The notes under the pieces are model-generated. The model did not search any database and was not told where the DNA came from. It was given only the letters and a program-made list of their open reading frames with translations. From Aquimarina muelleri DSM 19832 (GTDB taxonomy: Bacteria; Bacteroidota; Bacteroidia; Flavobacteriales; Flavobacteriaceae), in the NCBI RefSeq assembly GCF_000430665.1, contig NZ_AUML01000010.1, positions 1-64,000 of the forward strand: 64,000 nucleotides of DNA. Direction: 5' to 3'. Position numbers and translations under genes: made by a program. The first letter of the stretch is position 1, and every line of letters begins with the position of its first letter. Below, in pieces: positions 20,150-29,983 of the stretch.

Positions 20150-20461
20150 CTATATTACTTCATTAGATTTTTTAGAAAATCTCACTTTCTTATCTCCTTC
20201 TACTCTATATCCTACTCTAGTTGTCTCTCCTTTTAAGGTTAACAACGATAAGTTAGAGATATGAATAGGTGCTTCTTGTTTTACTATTCCTCCTTGTGGA
20301 TTAGTAGCACTAGGTTTCTGGTGTTTAGAAACTAAATTAACACCTTCTACAACTGCCTTGTTTTTGTCCTTCAATACTTTTTGTACCACACCCTCTTGAC
20401 CTTTATTGTCTCCAGCGATTACACGTACTGTATCTCCTGATTTTATTTTTAGCTTTGTCAT
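20150..20461 (-). CDS. rplX: 50S ribosomal protein L24
   Basis: Assembly-initiating protein that binds the 5' domain of 23S rRNA. It has 103 residues. The KOW motif region is visible as [26 protein letters not shown], and the HISNLSLL segment later in the chain is typical. It lies 13 bases after rplN in the usual L14-L24-L5 order. Confidence 0.98.
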   Translation of the reverse strand: MTKLKIKSGDTVRVIAGDNKGQEGVVQKVLKDKNKAVVEGVNLVSKHQKPSATNPQGGIVKQEAPIHISNLSLLTLKGETTRVGYRVEGDKKVRFSKKSNEVI

Positions 20462-20474
20462 CTTTACAAATGTT

Positions 20475-20843
20475 TTAAAGCACTTCTGGCGCTAGTGAAA
20501 CAATCTTCATGAATTGCTTATCACGAAGTTCTCTTGCAACAGGACCAAATACTCTAGTTCCTCTCATTTCTCCTGCAGGGTTCAATAGAACACAAGCATT
20601 ATCGTCAAAACGGATATAAGAACCATCTGGTCTGCGCACTTCTTTTTTAGTACGAACTACAACTGCAGTTGAAACAGCTCCTTTTTTAATGTTTCCATTT
20701 GGAGTTGCTTCTTTAACACTGACAACTATCTTGTCTCCTACAGAGGCGTATCTTCTTCCTGTACCACCTAAAACACGGATTACCAAAACTTCTTTTCCTC
20801 CTGTGTTATCGGCTACTTTTAATCTAGACTCTTGTTGTACCAT
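20475..20843 (-). CDS. rplN: 50S ribosomal protein L14
   Basis: Conserved large-subunit protein that forms inter-subunit bridges and is the docking site of RsfS. It has 122 residues. It begins [27 protein letters not shown], has the [22 protein letters not shown] strand and ends [18 protein letters not shown], all family signatures. The start is 2 bases past the rpsQ stop. Confidence 0.98.
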   Translation of the reverse strand: MVQQESRLKVADNTGGKEVLVIRVLGGTGRRYASVGDKIVVSVKEATPNGNIKKGAVSTAVVVRTKKEVRRPDGSYIRFDDNACVLLNPAGEMRGTRVFGPVARELRDKQFMKIVSLAPEVL

Positions 20844-20845
20844 AA

Positions 20846-21103
20846 TTACTTCGCTCTTTCAATTACTTCTACTAATCTCCAGCACTTGGTTTTACTCATA
20901 GGTCTTGTTTCCATGATCTTTACAGTATCACCAATATTGCAGTCGTTTTTCTCATCGTGTGCAACGTATTTTTTCGTTTTTAACACGAACTTTCCGTACA
21001 TTGGGTGTTTTACTTTTTTAACTTCGGCAACTACAATTGATTTTTGCATTTTGTTGCTAGTAACAACACCTATACGTTCTTTTCTTAAATTTCTTTTTTC
21101 CAT
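20846..21103 (-). CDS. rpsQ: 30S ribosomal protein S17
   Basis: OB-fold small-subunit protein required for early assembly. It has 85 residues; [19 protein letters not shown] and [20 protein letters not shown] are diagnostic. It sits 12 bases after rpmC, with 2 bases to rplN. Confidence 0.98.
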   Translation of the reverse strand: MEKRNLRKERIGVVTSNKMQKSIVVAEVKKVKHPMYGKFVLKTKKYVAHDEKNDCNIGDTVKIMETRPMSKTKCWRLVEVIERAK

Positions 21104-21115
21104 CTTTCAGCAGAA

Positions 21116-21310
21116 TTAACCGTTTAATTCTCTTTTTGTTAGCTCTGTAGCTATTCTCGCTATAGATCTTCTAACTTTACGTAATTGTAAAGGATTTTCT
21201 AAAGGAGACATTGCGTGAGCCATTCTTAAATCTGAATACGCTTTTTGAGATTTACCAAGTTCCTCTTGTAATTCAGCTGTAGATAATTCTTTTACTTCTG
21301 ATTGTTTCAT
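21116..21310 (-). CDS. rpmC: 50S ribosomal protein L29
   Basis: A small two-helix protein near the exit tunnel that forms part of the trigger factor and SRP docking site. It has 64 residues: MKQSEVKELSTAELQEELGK, a basic middle, then LRKVRRSIARIATELTKREL. It lies between rplP and rpsQ with 12-13 base gaps. Confidence 0.97.
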   Translation of the reverse strand: MKQSEVKELSTAELQEELGKSQKAYSDLRMAHAMSPLENPLQLRKVRRSIARIATELTKRELNG

Positions 21311-21323
21311 AATCTCTCAAATA

Positions 21324-21743
21324 TTAAGCTTGATAATCTCTAGCTACGATAAACTTAGTTTTTACAGGAAGTTTTTGTGCTGCCAGACGTAAAGCTTCTT
21401 TAGCTACGTCGTAAGGCACTCCACTTATTTCAAATAATATTCTTCCTGGTTTTACTACTGCTGCCCAATACTCAACAGCACCTTTTCCTTTACCCATACG
21501 TACTTCAAGAGGTTTCTTTGTAATTGGCTTGTCTGGGAAAATTTTAATCCACAGAGATCCTTCTCTTTTCATATAACGAGTAGCAGAAATACGAGCTGCT
21601 TCTATCTGTCTGGCAGTAACAAAACTTGAATCTAATGATTTTATTCCGAAAGTTCCGTTAGAAAGCGTATGTCCTCTTTGGGAAATACCTTTCATACGTC
21701 CTTTTTGTTGTTTACGGAATTTTGTTCTTTTAGGCTGTAACAT
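21324..21743 (-). CDS. rplP: 50S ribosomal protein L16
   Basis: Late-assembly protein near the A-site tRNA elbow. It has 139 residues and begins [19 protein letters not shown]. The [24 protein letters not shown] and [25 protein letters not shown] segments are nearly invariant. The Arg in VRMGKGKG that is hydroxylated in E. coli is not separately identifiable. It starts 20 bases after rpsC. Confidence 0.98.
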   Translation of the reverse strand: MLQPKRTKFRKQQKGRMKGISQRGHTLSNGTFGIKSLDSSFVTARQIEAARISATRYMKREGSLWIKIFPDKPITKKPLEVRMGKGKGAVEYWAAVVKPGRILFEISGVPYDVAKEALRLAAQKLPVKTKFIVARDYQA

Positions 21744-21763
21744 TGTTAATTTACTTTAAAAAA

Positions 21764-22492
21764 TTACTTTCTACGACGTGATTTGTTATTACCACTTCGT
21801 CCACCTTTGTTGCTATCACCTTTTCCTTGCTTTTTGGATAAACCAACCAAAGGAGAAAGCTCTCTTTTACCATACACTTCACCTTTCATGATCCATACTT
21901 TGATACCCAATCTACCATAAGTAGTGTGTGCTTCAACTAAAGCATAATCTATGTCAGCTCTAAATGTAGATAAAGGAATACGACCTTCTTTATAAGACTC
22001 TGCACGTGCCATCTCTGCACCATTCAAACGTCCTGAAATCTGAATTTTAATACCTTCTGAATTCATTCTCATCGCAGCCGCAATAGCCATTTTAATAGCA
22101 CGACGATATGAAATACGGTTTTCGATTTGTCTTGCAACACTAGACCCTACCAAAAACGCATCTAACTCTGGTCTTTTGATTTCAAAAATATTGATCTGAA
22201 CTTCCTTTTCGGTAATTTTCTTAAGCTCTTCTTTTAACTTGTCTACCTCTTGACCGCCTTTTCCGATAATAATACCAGGTCTAGCAGTAGTGATAGTAAC
22301 GGTTACAAGTTTAAGAGTACGCTCAATAATTACTCTTGATACACTAGCTTTAGATAAACGTGCGTGTACATATTTTCTAATCTTATCGTCTTCGGCAAGT
22401 TTATCACCGTAGTCATTGCCTCCGTACCAGTTGGACTCCCATCCTCTGATAATACCTAGGCGATTTCCGATTGGATTTGTCTTCTGTCCCAT
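21764..22492 (-). CDS. rpsC: 30S ribosomal protein S3
   Basis: Lines the mRNA entry channel. It has 242 residues. The N-terminal KH domain shows [20 protein letters not shown] with the GxxG loop (GKGG), and the C-terminal domain has [38 protein letters not shown] and [12 protein letters not shown] basic low-complexity tail ends NNKSRRRK. It lies 8 bases after rplV. Confidence 0.98.
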   Translation of the reverse strand: MGQKTNPIGNRLGIIRGWESNWYGGNDYGDKLAEDDKIRKYVHARLSKASVSRVIIERTLKLVTVTITTARPGIIIGKGGQEVDKLKEELKKITEKEVQINIFEIKRPELDAFLVGSSVARQIENRISYRRAIKMAIAAAMRMNSEGIKIQISGRLNGAEMARAESYKEGRIPLSTFRADIDYALVEAHTTYGRLGIKVWIMKGEVYGKRELSPLVGLSKKQGKGDSNKGGRSGNNKSRRRK

Positions 22493-22500
22493 AGTTTATA

Positions 22501-22908
22501 TTAGCTTTGTGTATTATTGTTTGCTGCAACCACGATAGTAACGTGATTAGAGCGTTTTCTTATTCTGTGTGCGCGACCCTGTGGAGCAGGACGAAGTCTT
22601 TTCAACATACTTCCTCCATCTACACGAATCTCTTTTACAAAAAGATCTGCATCTTCGATGCTAGCGTCTTCGTTTTTCGCTTGCCAGTTTGCTATCGCAG
22701 AAAGCAATAGTTTTTCCAGACGACGCGATGCTTCTTTAGGGTTAAATCTAAGAATCTGAAGCGCTTTTTCAACTTTTACACCACGTACTAAATCTGCAAC
22801 TAAACGCATCTTACGAGGTGAAGTAGGGCAGTTATTAAGTTTTGCAAAAGCAATTTGCTTTTTTTCTTCCTTAATTCTTTCTGCCATTTCTCTTTTACGA
22901 ACTCCCAT
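22501..22908 (-). CDS. rplV: 50S ribosomal protein L22
   Basis: Its beta-hairpin reaches into the nascent-peptide tunnel. It has 135 residues with a 15-residue N-terminal extension ([17 protein letters not shown]) before the core starting around [20 protein letters not shown]. The hairpin region [26 protein letters not shown] has no insertion or deletion of the macrolide-resistance kind as far as I can see by eye. It lies 8 bases after rpsS. Confidence 0.97.
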   Translation of the reverse strand: MGVRKREMAERIKEEKKQIAFAKLNNCPTSPRKMRLVADLVRGVKVEKALQILRFNPKEASRRLEKLLLSAIANWQAKNEDASIEDADLFVKEIRVDGGSMLKRLRPAPQGRAHRIRKRSNHVTIVVAANNNTQS

Positions 22909-22916
22909 GACTTAAA

Positions 22917-23195
22917 TTATTTTTTACCTTTATTTTTAGCACCTGCGTGTCCTCTAAAGGAACGTGTTGGCGAAAATTCTCCTAATTTATGACCTACCAT
23001 GTTCTCGGTAACATATACCGGTACAAATTGGCGACCATTATGAACTGCGATTGTTTGCCCTACGAAGTCAGGAGTAATCATAGATGCTCTAGACCAAGTC
23101 TTTATAACAGACTTTTTGTTAGCTTCTACATTTGCAGCTACTTTTTTCTCTAACTTATAGTGAACGTAAGGTCCTTTTTTTAATGAACGTGCCAT
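22917..23195 (-). CDS. rpsS: 30S ribosomal protein S19
   Basis: Small-subunit head protein that pairs with S13. It has 92 residues: [64 protein letters not shown] in the core (quoted in part as WSRASMI and [11 protein letters not shown]) and a basic end NKGKK. It lies 6 bases after rplB. Confidence 0.98.
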   Translation of the reverse strand: MARSLKKGPYVHYKLEKKVAANVEANKKSVIKTWSRASMITPDFVGQTIAVHNGRQFVPVYVTENMVGHKLGEFSPTRSFRGHAGAKNKGKK

Positions 23196-23201
23196 ATCTT
23201 A

Positions 23202-24026
23202 TTATTTCTTTCTACGTTCTACAATATATTTATTACTCGCTTTCGTCTTAGAACGGGTTCTGTAACCTTTTGCAGGAAGACCTTTTCTAGAACGAGGATG
23301 ACCTCCAGAAGAACGACCTTCTCCACCACCCATTGGGTGATCAACAGGGTTCATTGCTACTGGTCTTGTACGTGGACGACGACCTAGCCATCTTGTTCTA
23401 CCTGCTTTACCTCCAACGATCAACTGATGATCACTGTTAGACACCGCTCCTATGGTAGCTACACAATTAACTAATATCATTCTTACTTCTCCAGAAGGCA
23501 ATTTAACCGTAGCAAATTTACCATCTCTAGCCATTAGCTGTGCAAATGAACCTGCGCTACGTGCCATAACAGCACCTTGACCTGGACGTAATTCTATACA
23601 AGAAATGATGGTTCCTAAAGGGATATCACTAAGAGGCATTGCGTTACCTATTTCAGGAGCAACATTATTTCCTGAAACAACGTTCTGACCTACTTGAAGA
23701 CCATTTTGAGCGATAACATAGCGTTTTTCACCATCTTGATAATTCAACAACGCTATAAATGCAGTTCTGTTTGGATCGTATTCTATTGTAGAAACGGTAG
23801 CAGGAACACCCTGCTTATCTCGTTTAAAATCAATAATACGATACCTTCTTTTATGACCACCACCTTTATAGCGCATAGTCATTTTTCCTTGACTGTTTCT
23901 ACCTCCAGATCTTTTTTTCGGAGCCAATAGGCTTTTTTCCGGCTTATCAGTAGTAATGGCGTCAAATCCATTAACTACTCTAAAACGCTGACCTGGGGTA
24001 ATTGGTTTTAATTTTCTTACTGACAT
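23202..24026 (-). CDS. rplB: 50S ribosomal protein L2
   Basis: Large, highly conserved protein near the peptidyl-transferase centre. It has 274 residues. The OB and SH3-like domains are followed by the essential C-terminal loop [19 protein letters not shown], whose His corresponds to the one implicated in peptidyl transfer. It lies 9 bases after rplW and 6 before rpsS. Confidence 0.98.
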   Translation of the reverse strand: MSVRKLKPITPGQRFRVVNGFDAITTDKPEKSLLAPKKRSGGRNSQGKMTMRYKGGGHKRRYRIIDFKRDKQGVPATVSTIEYDPNRTAFIALLNYQDGEKRYVIAQNGLQVGQNVVSGNNVAPEIGNAMPLSDIPLGTIISCIELRPGQGAVMARSAGSFAQLMARDGKFATVKLPSGEVRMILVNCVATIGAVSNSDHQLIVGGKAGRTRWLGRRPRTRPVAMNPVDHPMGGGEGRSSGGHPRSRKGLPAKGYRTRSKTKASNKYIVERRKK

Positions 24027-24035
24027 TTTTTAGTC

Positions 24036-24326
24036 TTAAAGATTACTATATAAATCAATTACTTCACCTTCCGCCACCTGTACAATTGCCTTTTTATAAG
24101 CGCTTGTTTTACCAGTAACCATACCCGTTTTTGTATAACGTGTACTACGATCTGGGCGGACGTTTATTGTACGAACTTTAGTAACAGATACACCATAAGC
24201 AGATTCTACTGCTTTTTTGATCTCTACCTTATTCGCTTTCTTGTCTACTACAAAACCATAGCGATTATAAACTTCACTATCCGCAGTAGCCTTTTCTGTA
24301 ATAATAGGTTTTATTAAGATACTCAT
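24036..24326 (-). CDS. rplW: 50S ribosomal protein L23
   Basis: Docking site of trigger factor and SRP at the exit tunnel. It has 96 residues and begins MSILIKPIITEKATADSE. The RYGFVVDKKANKVEIKKAVE segment holds the conserved beta-hairpin Lys residues, and VRTINVRP forms the tunnel-proximal part. It lies 5 bases after rplD. Confidence 0.98.
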   Translation of the reverse strand: MSILIKPIITEKATADSEVYNRYGFVVDKKANKVEIKKAVESAYGVSVTKVRTINVRPDRSTRYTKTGMVTGKTSAYKKAIVQVAEGEVIDLYSNL

Positions 24327-24331
24327 GGCTT

Positions 24332-24961
24332 CTATTTACTTAAATTCGTTTCAATTCCTTTCAAAGAACTCTCTAGAATGACTAAATTATTCACATTAAG
24401 TATTTTGTAAGTACTTAATTCTGAAGAAGTTATAACTTCTGAGGTTTTTAAATTGCGTGACGACAAATATACATTTTTATTTGACTCAGGCAACACAAAC
24501 AAAGATTTTTTATTCTCAAGTCCTAAAGACTTTAAAACTGCTATAAAATTTTTCGTTTTTATTGTATCAAAAGTAAAGTCTTCGACTACCGTGATAGCTT
24601 TATCATTTGCCTTAATACTCAATGCTGATTTACGAGCAAGTTTCTTTAAATTTTTGTTTAATTTAAAAGAGTAGTTACGTGGTCTTGGACCAAAAATTCT
24701 ACCTCCACCTTTAAACACAGGAGACTTTATACTTCCGGCTCTAGCCGTACCTGTTCCTTTTTGTTTCTTTATTTTTCTAGTACTACCTGCAATCTCTGCA
24801 CGTTCCTTAGCTTTATGAGTACCTTGGCGTTGATTAGCCAAGTATTGCTTCACATCTAAGTACACAGCATGATCATTTGGTTCTATACCAAAAACAGCTT
24901 TAGAAAGGTCTACCTTTCTGCCTGTTTCTTTCCCGTTAATATCAATTACCGTTACTTCCAT
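24332..24961 (-). CDS. rplD: 50S ribosomal protein L4
   Basis: Tunnel-lining protein and, in E. coli, an autoregulator of the S10 operon by both attenuation and translation. It has 209 residues. The long tunnel loop has [33 protein letters not shown], which should be intact in macrolide-sensitive cells. Its ATG overlaps the rplC stop by one base. If this phylum uses L4 feedback, the hairpin between rpsJ and rplC is a candidate target (inference). Confidence 0.97.
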   Translation of the reverse strand: MEVTVIDINGKETGRKVDLSKAVFGIEPNDHAVYLDVKQYLANQRQGTHKAKERAEIAGSTRKIKKQKGTGTARAGSIKSPVFKGGGRIFGPRPRNYSFKLNKNLKKLARKSALSIKANDKAITVVEDFTFDTIKTKNFIAVLKSLGLENKKSLFVLPESNKNVYLSSRNLKTSEVITSSELSTYKILNVNNLVILESSLKGIETNLSK

Positions 24962-25578
24962 TACTTCTGAATCGTTACATACGTGTTTTTATGCCCAGGA
25001 ACACATCCTTTAACAACAAGTAGATTCTTTTCAGGAACCACTTTTAACACCCTTAAGTTTTCAATTTTTACTTGATCTCCTCCCATTCTTCCTGCCATTT
25101 TCATTCCTTTAAAAACTCTTGCAGGATATGATGCGGCACCTATAGAACCTGGAGCTCTTAAACGGTTATGTTGACCATGAGTTGCTTGACCTACACCACC
25201 GAAGTTATGTCTCTTTACCACTCCTTGAAAACCTTTACCTTTAGAGGTTGCTGAAACATCAACAAATTCTCCTTCAGTAAAATGCTCTACCGTTACTGTA
25301 TCTCCTAATTTGTACCCTTTTTCAAAACCTTTGAATTCGACAACTTTACGTTTAGCAACAGTTCCTGCTTTTTTAAAATGACCTAAGGCCGCTTTAGTAG
25401 CATTTTTGTCTGCTTTGTCATCGAAACCTAGCTGAATAGACTCATAGCCATCAACTTCTTCAGTTCTGACTTGGGTAATCACGCATGGTCCAGCTTCGAT
25501 AACTGTACATGGAATGTTCTTTCCATTTTCGTCGAAGATGCTGGTCATACCGATCTTTTTTCCTATTAACCCAGACAT
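24961..25578 (-). CDS. rplC: 50S ribosomal protein L3
   Basis: Early-assembly protein reaching to the peptidyl-transferase centre. It has 205 residues: [20 protein letters not shown], then [16 protein letters not shown] and [35 protein letters not shown] (cited in part). It is preceded by the only long gap (183 bases) between rpsL and rplO, which holds a terminator-like hairpin, so L3 is the first gene of a separately tunable segment. Confidence 0.98.
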   Translation of the reverse strand: MSGLIGKKIGMTSIFDENGKNIPCTVIEAGPCVITQVRTEEVDGYESIQLGFDDKADKNATKAALGHFKKAGTVAKRKVVEFKGFEKGYKLGDTVTVEHFTEGEFVDVSATSKGKGFQGVVKRHNFGGVGQATHGQHNRLRAPGSIGAASYPARVFKGMKMAGRMGGDQVKIENLRVLKVVPEKNLLVVKGCVPGHKNTYVTIQK

Positions 25579-25631
25579 ATTTATTAATTATTAATTATTA
25601 CTATTCTTATTTTAATTTTTTATAAACAAAC

Positions 25632-25662
25632 AAAAAAACAGGGTCAAAACATTTCAACCCTG
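25632..25662 (-). terminator. intrinsic-terminator-like hairpin between rpsJ and rplC
   Basis: On the minus strand the arm CAGGGTTGAA folds against TTTGACCCTG with an ATGT loop (10 pairs, two G-U) and is followed by seven T. This is the standard form of a Rho-independent terminator, placed 54 bases before the rplC start and inside the S10 gene order. An overlapping alternative stem, AAAACATT with AATGTTTT (25646-25670), cannot form simultaneously. This suggests an attenuator that is switched between two states. Confidence 0.72.
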
Positions 25663-25745
25663 AATGTTTTTTATCGTTTTTCCCTTGCGCGCAGCTTGGG
25701 ACATTTTTCGCTTTGACATCGCTAAGCGATCTTTATTAAGAAGAA
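25663..25745 (-). promoter_or_regulatory. GC-rich leader segment upstream of the rpsJ-rplC hairpin
   Basis: Between the rpsJ stop and the terminator-like hairpin the minus strand contains short palindromic stretches: ATCGCTTAGCGAT (25718-25730) and a GC-rich run with TGCGCGCA (25682-25700). This is far more GC-rich than other gaps in the window. It could be a protein-binding leader; no known Rfam family is recognised by eye. Confidence 0.4.
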
Positions 25746-25761
25746 TTCTAGAAATTCAAAA

Positions 25762-26067
25762 TTACACCTTAATCTCTACTTCCACCCCACTTGGTAACTC
25801 TAATTTCATTAACGCATCAATCGTTTTTGAAGAAGAACTATAGATATCCAAAAGTCTTTTATAAGAACTCAATTGAAATTGCTCTCTAGATTTTTTGTTT
25901 ACGTGTGGTGAACGAAGTACTGTAAATATTTTTTTATGTGTTGGCAAAGGAATTGGCCCAGTTACTACAGCTCCTGTACTCTTTACCGTCTTTACGATTT
26001 TCTCTGCAGATTTATCTACTAAGTTGTGATCGTAAGATTTTAGTTTTATTCTGATTTTTTGACTCAT
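25762..26067 (-). CDS. rpsJ: 30S ribosomal protein S10
   Basis: Small-subunit protein that also partners with NusB in transcription antitermination. It has 101 residues: [48 protein letters not shown] (cited in part) and an end with [10 protein letters not shown]. It follows fusA by 11 bases and so belongs transcriptionally with rpsL-rpsG-fusA rather than with rplC, which lies 183 bases further on. Confidence 0.98.
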   Translation of the reverse strand: MSQKIRIKLKSYDHNLVDKSAEKIVKTVKSTGAVVTGPIPLPTHKKIFTVLRSPHVNKKSREQFQLSSYKRLLDIYSSSSKTIDALMKLELPSGVEVEIKV

Positions 26068-26078
26068 TTCTGTAATAA

Positions 26079-28205
26079 TTAAGCGTTAACTCCTTTTGCT
26101 GCTGCAATAACTTCTTCTGAAATATTAGAAGGGGTTTCAGCATAGTGAGAGAATTCCATTGTAGATGTTGCTCTACCAGATGATAATGTTCTTAATGTTG
26201 TTACATAACCAAACATTTCAGAAAGCGGAACAGTCGCTTTTACTGTTTTTGCACCTGCACGGTCCCCCATATCACTCACTTGCCCTCTACGACGGTTAAG
26301 ATCACCTACGATATCACCCATGTTTTCTTCTGGAGTAATAACCTCTAACTTCATTATTGGCTCCATAATTACGGCTTTAGCAGCTTTTGCTGAATTCTTA
26401 AAACCTAATTTAGCAGCTAATTCGAAAGACAACTGATCTGAATCAACATCATGATAAGATCCATCCTTCAATGTCACTTTCATAGAATCTACTTCGTATC
26501 CTGCTAATGGACCATTTACCATTGCCATTTTAAATCCTTTTTCAATTGAAGGGATAAATTCTTTAGGAACGTTACCACCTTTAATAATAGACTCAAACTG
26601 CAATCCAACAACACCTTCATCAGCTGGCTCAATAGTAAACACAATATCTGCGAATTTACCACGACCACCAGATTGTTTCTTATAAACCTCTCTGTGATCT
26701 GCTGCAGCTGTAATAGCTTCTTTATATTCTACTTGCGGCTGACCTTGATTTACTTCAACTTTGAATTCACGTCTTAAACGATCTACAATAATATCTAAAT
26801 GAAGTTCTCCCATTCCAGAAATAATTGTCTGTCCTGAAGCTTCATCAGTTCTAACTGTAAATGTAGGATCTTCTTCTGCTAATTTTGCTAACGACATACC
26901 CAGCTTATCAACATCTGCCTTTGTTTTAGGCTCCACTGCTATACCTATTACTGGATCAGGAAAATCCATAGACTCTAAAACAATAGGATGTTTTTCATCA
27001 GACATAGTATCACCGGTCTTGATATCCTTAAACCCTACTGCAGCTCCAATATCTCCAGCCTCGATATAATCAATTGCATTTTGTTTGTTAGAATGCATCT
27101 GATAAATACGAGAAATACGTTCTTTTTTACCTGAACGATTATTCAATATATAAGAACCTGCATCTAAACGACCTGAATATGCACGGAAAAATGCTAAACG
27201 ACCCACGAAAGGATCAGTAGCTATCTTAAATGCTAAAGCAGCGAAAGGCTCTTTTGCATCAGGTTTACGTAATTCTTCTTTATCTGTATCTGGGTTTATC
27301 CCTACAATACCTTCTTTATCTGTTGGAGAAGGTAAATAACGACATACCGCATCTAATAGAAATTGAACTCCTTTATTTTTAAATGCTGACCCACAGATCA
27401 TAGGGATAATAGACATATCCATTACAGCAGCACGAAGCGCAGCGTGCACTTCTTCTTCTGTAATTGAATCTTCATCTTCCATATATTTCTCTAAAAGATC
27501 TTCATCATAAGCAGCAACCTCTTCAATAAGCTTACCACGAAGAATTCTAGCTTCTTCTTTTAAATCCTCTGGAATATCAACAACATCAAAAGTAGCTCCC
27601 TGAGTATCATCATGCCATACTATAGCACGGTTTTTAACCAAGTCAACAATACCTTTAAAATCTGCTTCATCACCAATATTTAATACAATAGGAACTGCAT
27701 TAGAACCTAACATATCTTTCACTTGCTGACAAACTGCCATAAAATTAGATCCTTGACGATCCATTTTATTTACAAATCCAATTCTTGGAACTTTATAATT
27801 ATCTGCAAGTCTCCAGTTTGTTTCAGATTGTGGTTCCACACCATCTACTGCACTAAACAAGAAAACAAGACCATCTAAAACTCGAAGAGATCGATTTACT
27901 TCTACAGTAAAATCAACGTGTCCTGGAGTATCAATAATATTAAAATGATATCCCTTAGTCTCATCAACAGACTGTCCGTTTTCTAAAGGGAAATTCCAAG
28001 TACATGTTGTAGCAGCAGAAGTAATAGTAATACCTCTTTCTTGTTCTTGCTCCATCCAATCCATAGTCGCAGCACCATCATGAACTTCTCCAATCTTGTG
28101 ACTTACTCCTGTATAATAAAGGATACGCTCTGTCGTAGTAGTCTTTCCTGCATCAATATGAGCAGCAATTCCTATATTTCTAGTATATTTTAAATCTCTA
28201 GCCAT
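26079..28205 (-). CDS. fusA: elongation factor G
   Basis: Translocase GTPase of protein synthesis. It has 708 residues. The G domain has [19 protein letters not shown] (P-loop), the switch region [27 protein letters not shown] and [10 protein letters not shown], all intact. Domains II to V follow, and domain IV shows [10 protein letters not shown]. No second EF-G-like paralogue (such as a fusidic-acid-insensitive one) is in the window. It lies 10 bases after rpsG and 11 before rpsJ; tuf is not present here. Confidence 0.98.
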   Translation of the reverse strand: MARDLKYTRNIGIAAHIDAGKTTTTERILYYTGVSHKIGEVHDGAATMDWMEQEQERGITITSAATTCTWNFPLENGQSVDETKGYHFNIIDTPGHVDFTVEVNRSLRVLDGLVFLFSAVDGVEPQSETNWRLADNYKVPRIGFVNKMDRQGSNFMAVCQQVKDMLGSNAVPIVLNIGDEADFKGIVDLVKNRAIVWHDDTQGATFDVVDIPEDLKEEARILRGKLIEEVAAYDEDLLEKYMEDEDSITEEEVHAALRAAVMDMSIIPMICGSAFKNKGVQFLLDAVCRYLPSPTDKEGIVGINPDTDKEELRKPDAKEPFAALAFKIATDPFVGRLAFFRAYSGRLDAGSYILNNRSGKKERISRIYQMHSNKQNAIDYIEAGDIGAAVGFKDIKTGDTMSDEKHPIVLESMDFPDPVIGIAVEPKTKADVDKLGMSLAKLAEEDPTFTVRTDEASGQTIISGMGELHLDIIVDRLRREFKVEVNQGQPQVEYKEAITAAADHREVYKKQSGGRGKFADIVFTIEPADEGVVGLQFESIIKGGNVPKEFIPSIEKGFKMAMVNGPLAGYEVDSMKVTLKDGSYHDVDSDQLSFELAAKLGFKNSAKAAKAVIMEPIMKLEVITPEENMGDIVGDLNRRRGQVSDMGDRAGAKTVKATVPLSEMFGYVTTLRTLSSGRATSTMEFSHYAETPSNISEEVIAAAKGVNA

Positions 28206-28215
28206 TTCTTAAGGA

Positions 28216-28692
28216 TTAAAATCTAAAGTGTGAGAATGCTTTATTCGCTTCAGCCATCTTATGAGTATCTACTCTTTTCTTAACAGCTGCTCCTTCTTCT
28301 TTCTCTGCAGCTATAATTTCTGCAGCTAGTTTCTGAGCCATAGATTTCTCATTTCTTTTACGAGAAAACTGAATTAACCACTTCATAGCTGTAGATATTT
28401 TACGATCTGGTCTGATTGGATTAGGTATCTGAAAAGTAGCTCCTCCAACACGTCTGCTTCGTACCTCTACGTGAGGCATTACGTTAGATAACGCATCTTT
28501 CCACATTTCTAATGAAGTTTTTTCTTCGTTTTGTTTCTTTTCATCTATAATATCTATAGCATCATAGAATATTTTAAAAGCAGTTGACTTTTTACCATCC
28601 CACATCATCATATTAACGAAACGAGTCACTAATTGATCATTAAAACGTGGATCTGGCAAAATTGGTCTCTTTTTGGCCTTTCTTTTTCTCAT
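28216..28692 (-). CDS. rpsG: 30S ribosomal protein S7
   Basis: Primary assembler of the 30S head; in E. coli it represses the str operon. It has 158 residues: [27 protein letters not shown], then [22 protein letters not shown] and [19 protein letters not shown]. It lies 22 bases after rpsL. Confidence 0.98.
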   Translation of the reverse strand: MRKRKAKKRPILPDPRFNDQLVTRFVNMMMWDGKKSTAFKIFYDAIDIIDEKKQNEEKTSLEMWKDALSNVMPHVEVRSRRVGGATFQIPNPIRPDRKISTAMKWLIQFSRKRNEKSMAQKLAAEIIAAEKEEGAAVKKRVDTHKMAEANKAFSHFRF

Positions 28693-28714
28693 GTCTTCTT
28701 CTTAAAGTTTTTAA

Positions 28715-29089
28715 TTACTTCTTAGGGCGTTTTGCACCATACTTAGATCTACGTTGCGTTCTTCCTTCGACACCTGCGGTATCTAAAGCTCCACGAACAA
28801 TATGATATCTAACTCCTGGTAAATCTTTTACCCTTCCACCTCTAACTAATACTATCGAGTGCTCTTGGAGGTTATGACCTTCACCACCGATATACGCGTT
28901 TACTTCTTTCCCGTTTGTTAACCTAACACGAGCTACTTTACGCATAGCTGAATTTGGTTTTTTAGGAGTTGTAGTATAAACACGCGTACAAACACCGCGG
29001 CGTTGCGGGCACGAATCCAAAGCAGCCGATTTACTCTTCTTAGTTATTTTGGCTCTACCTTTTCTTACTAATTGTGAAATTGTTGGCAT
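28715..29089 (-). CDS. rpsL: 30S ribosomal protein S12
   Basis: Decoding-centre protein and classic streptomycin target. With the start at [14 protein letters not shown] it has 124 residues, the normal length. An open frame extends 19 codons further up, but that extra part would begin at or upstream of the inferred transcription start, so it is rejected. The residues [13 protein letters not shown] and [11 protein letters not shown] carry the wild-type Lys at both streptomycin-resistance positions. First gene of the block. Confidence 0.96.
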   Translation of the reverse strand: MPTISQLVRKGRAKITKKSKSAALDSCPQRRGVCTRVYTTTPKKPNSAMRKVARVRLTNGKEVNAYIGGEGHNLQEHSIVLVRGGRVKDLPGVRYHIVRGALDTAGVEGRTQRRSKYGAKRPKK

Positions 29090-29143
29090 AATTTGCTTTA
29101 CACTGTTTTTATTATTTTTCCAAATATCCCTTTTAAAGGGCTG

Positions 29144-29174
29144 CAAAGGTAGGAATAATTTTCAGTAAATCAAA
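29144..29174 (-). promoter_or_regulatory. canonical Bacteroidota promoter of the rpsL block (TTTG-N19-TACCTTTG)
   Basis: The minus strand shows TTTG (29171-29174), exactly 19 bases, then TACCTTTG (29144-29151). Both boxes match the -33/-7 consensus and the spacing is ideal. The transcription start should lie near 29138, about 50 bases before the rpsL ATG. This is the clearest promoter in the window and fixes the start of the ribosomal block. Confidence 0.85.
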
Positions 29175-29923
29175 TCTTAAGGGATTAATTTTAAAACATA
29201 TCCGTCTTTTTTATTCAATTACATCTTAATTCTATCTTAGCTGAACGATTATAACTTTAAACTCCATAAGCGCATTTATGTTACCAAAACCACCCTCTAT
29301 TTATTAACTAACTATAATCTTTCCTCAATACACCTCCAATCTGAACAAGACTTTTTCTTTTAACAACTACAATCAGCACACCTCTTTACAATTTCAGAAA
29401 CACAAATAATACCCTACAAACATTACCACAGTATTTTTTCAGAATCAAAATTACATCTATTTAGTTGCTTAACTAAAAGTACTTAATAACTAATTTGACG
29501 TAAAAGACATTAAACAAAGATGGTTTTTCAGAAACAACACTCTTCTACATCAACAACCTTATCAACTATAATGATTTACACTAAAATAAACACAAACCTG
29601 AATACCTACTCCTCCAAAAACAATAATAATGTTTTCAAAAAGAATAAACAGACTATCAATCTAAAACAAAACATCTACTTCATCTTTGTTCTGATACAGA
29701 ACAAAATATTAAGAAACCAAACTACACCCTATATATTTAATCTTTTTTTTAACAAATAAACCATTAAAATAAAAAACCAGTTTATCATAAAGACAGGCTT
29801 CAATAATAGTTACCTAAAAAACAAACTATTAACATTAATAAAATTAATTCACACAAAACTTACATATATCAATTATTATTATCATAAAATATTAATGAAT
29901 AGTTAATTTTTTATGAAAAAAAA
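29175..29923. other. long G-poor intergenic region upstream of susC
   Basis: About 750 bases without a convincing gene. The plus strand is strikingly poor in G: the 60 bases 29281-29340 contain 19 C and no G. A 79-codon open stretch (29520-29759) is low-complexity, Asn/Thr/Lys-rich and has no start context, so I do not call it. No tRNA cloverleaf or repeat array was seen. Confidence 0.6.
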
Positions 29924-29954
29924 TTGCTTAATAAAGATATTATTGTGATTTTTG
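29924..29954 (+). promoter_or_regulatory. putative susC operon promoter (TTG-N20-GATTTTTG)
   Basis: TTG at 29924-29926 and GATTTTTG at 29947-29954, which matches the -7 consensus TAnnTTTG except for its first base, with a 20-base spacer. The start codon of the SusC gene lies about 30 bases downstream. It is a reasonable but imperfect match. Confidence 0.4.
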
Positions 29955-29983
29955 ACATTGGCTAATTCAAATAAATCATAAAA

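Noticed and set aside
25639..25670. H-type pseudoknot between the two stems in the rpsJ-rplC gap
   Set aside because: The topology would be interleaved, but connecting loops of 0, 3 and 1 bases cannot span the stems, so exclusive alternatives are more likely.
29090..29146. Longer N-terminus for rpsL
   Set aside because: The extra 19 codons would include bases at or before the inferred transcription start and are not found in S12 proteins.
29520..29759. A 79-codon open frame before susC
   Set aside because: Low-complexity Asn/Thr/Lys-rich translation in a G-poor region, no start context or family resemblance; most likely chance.
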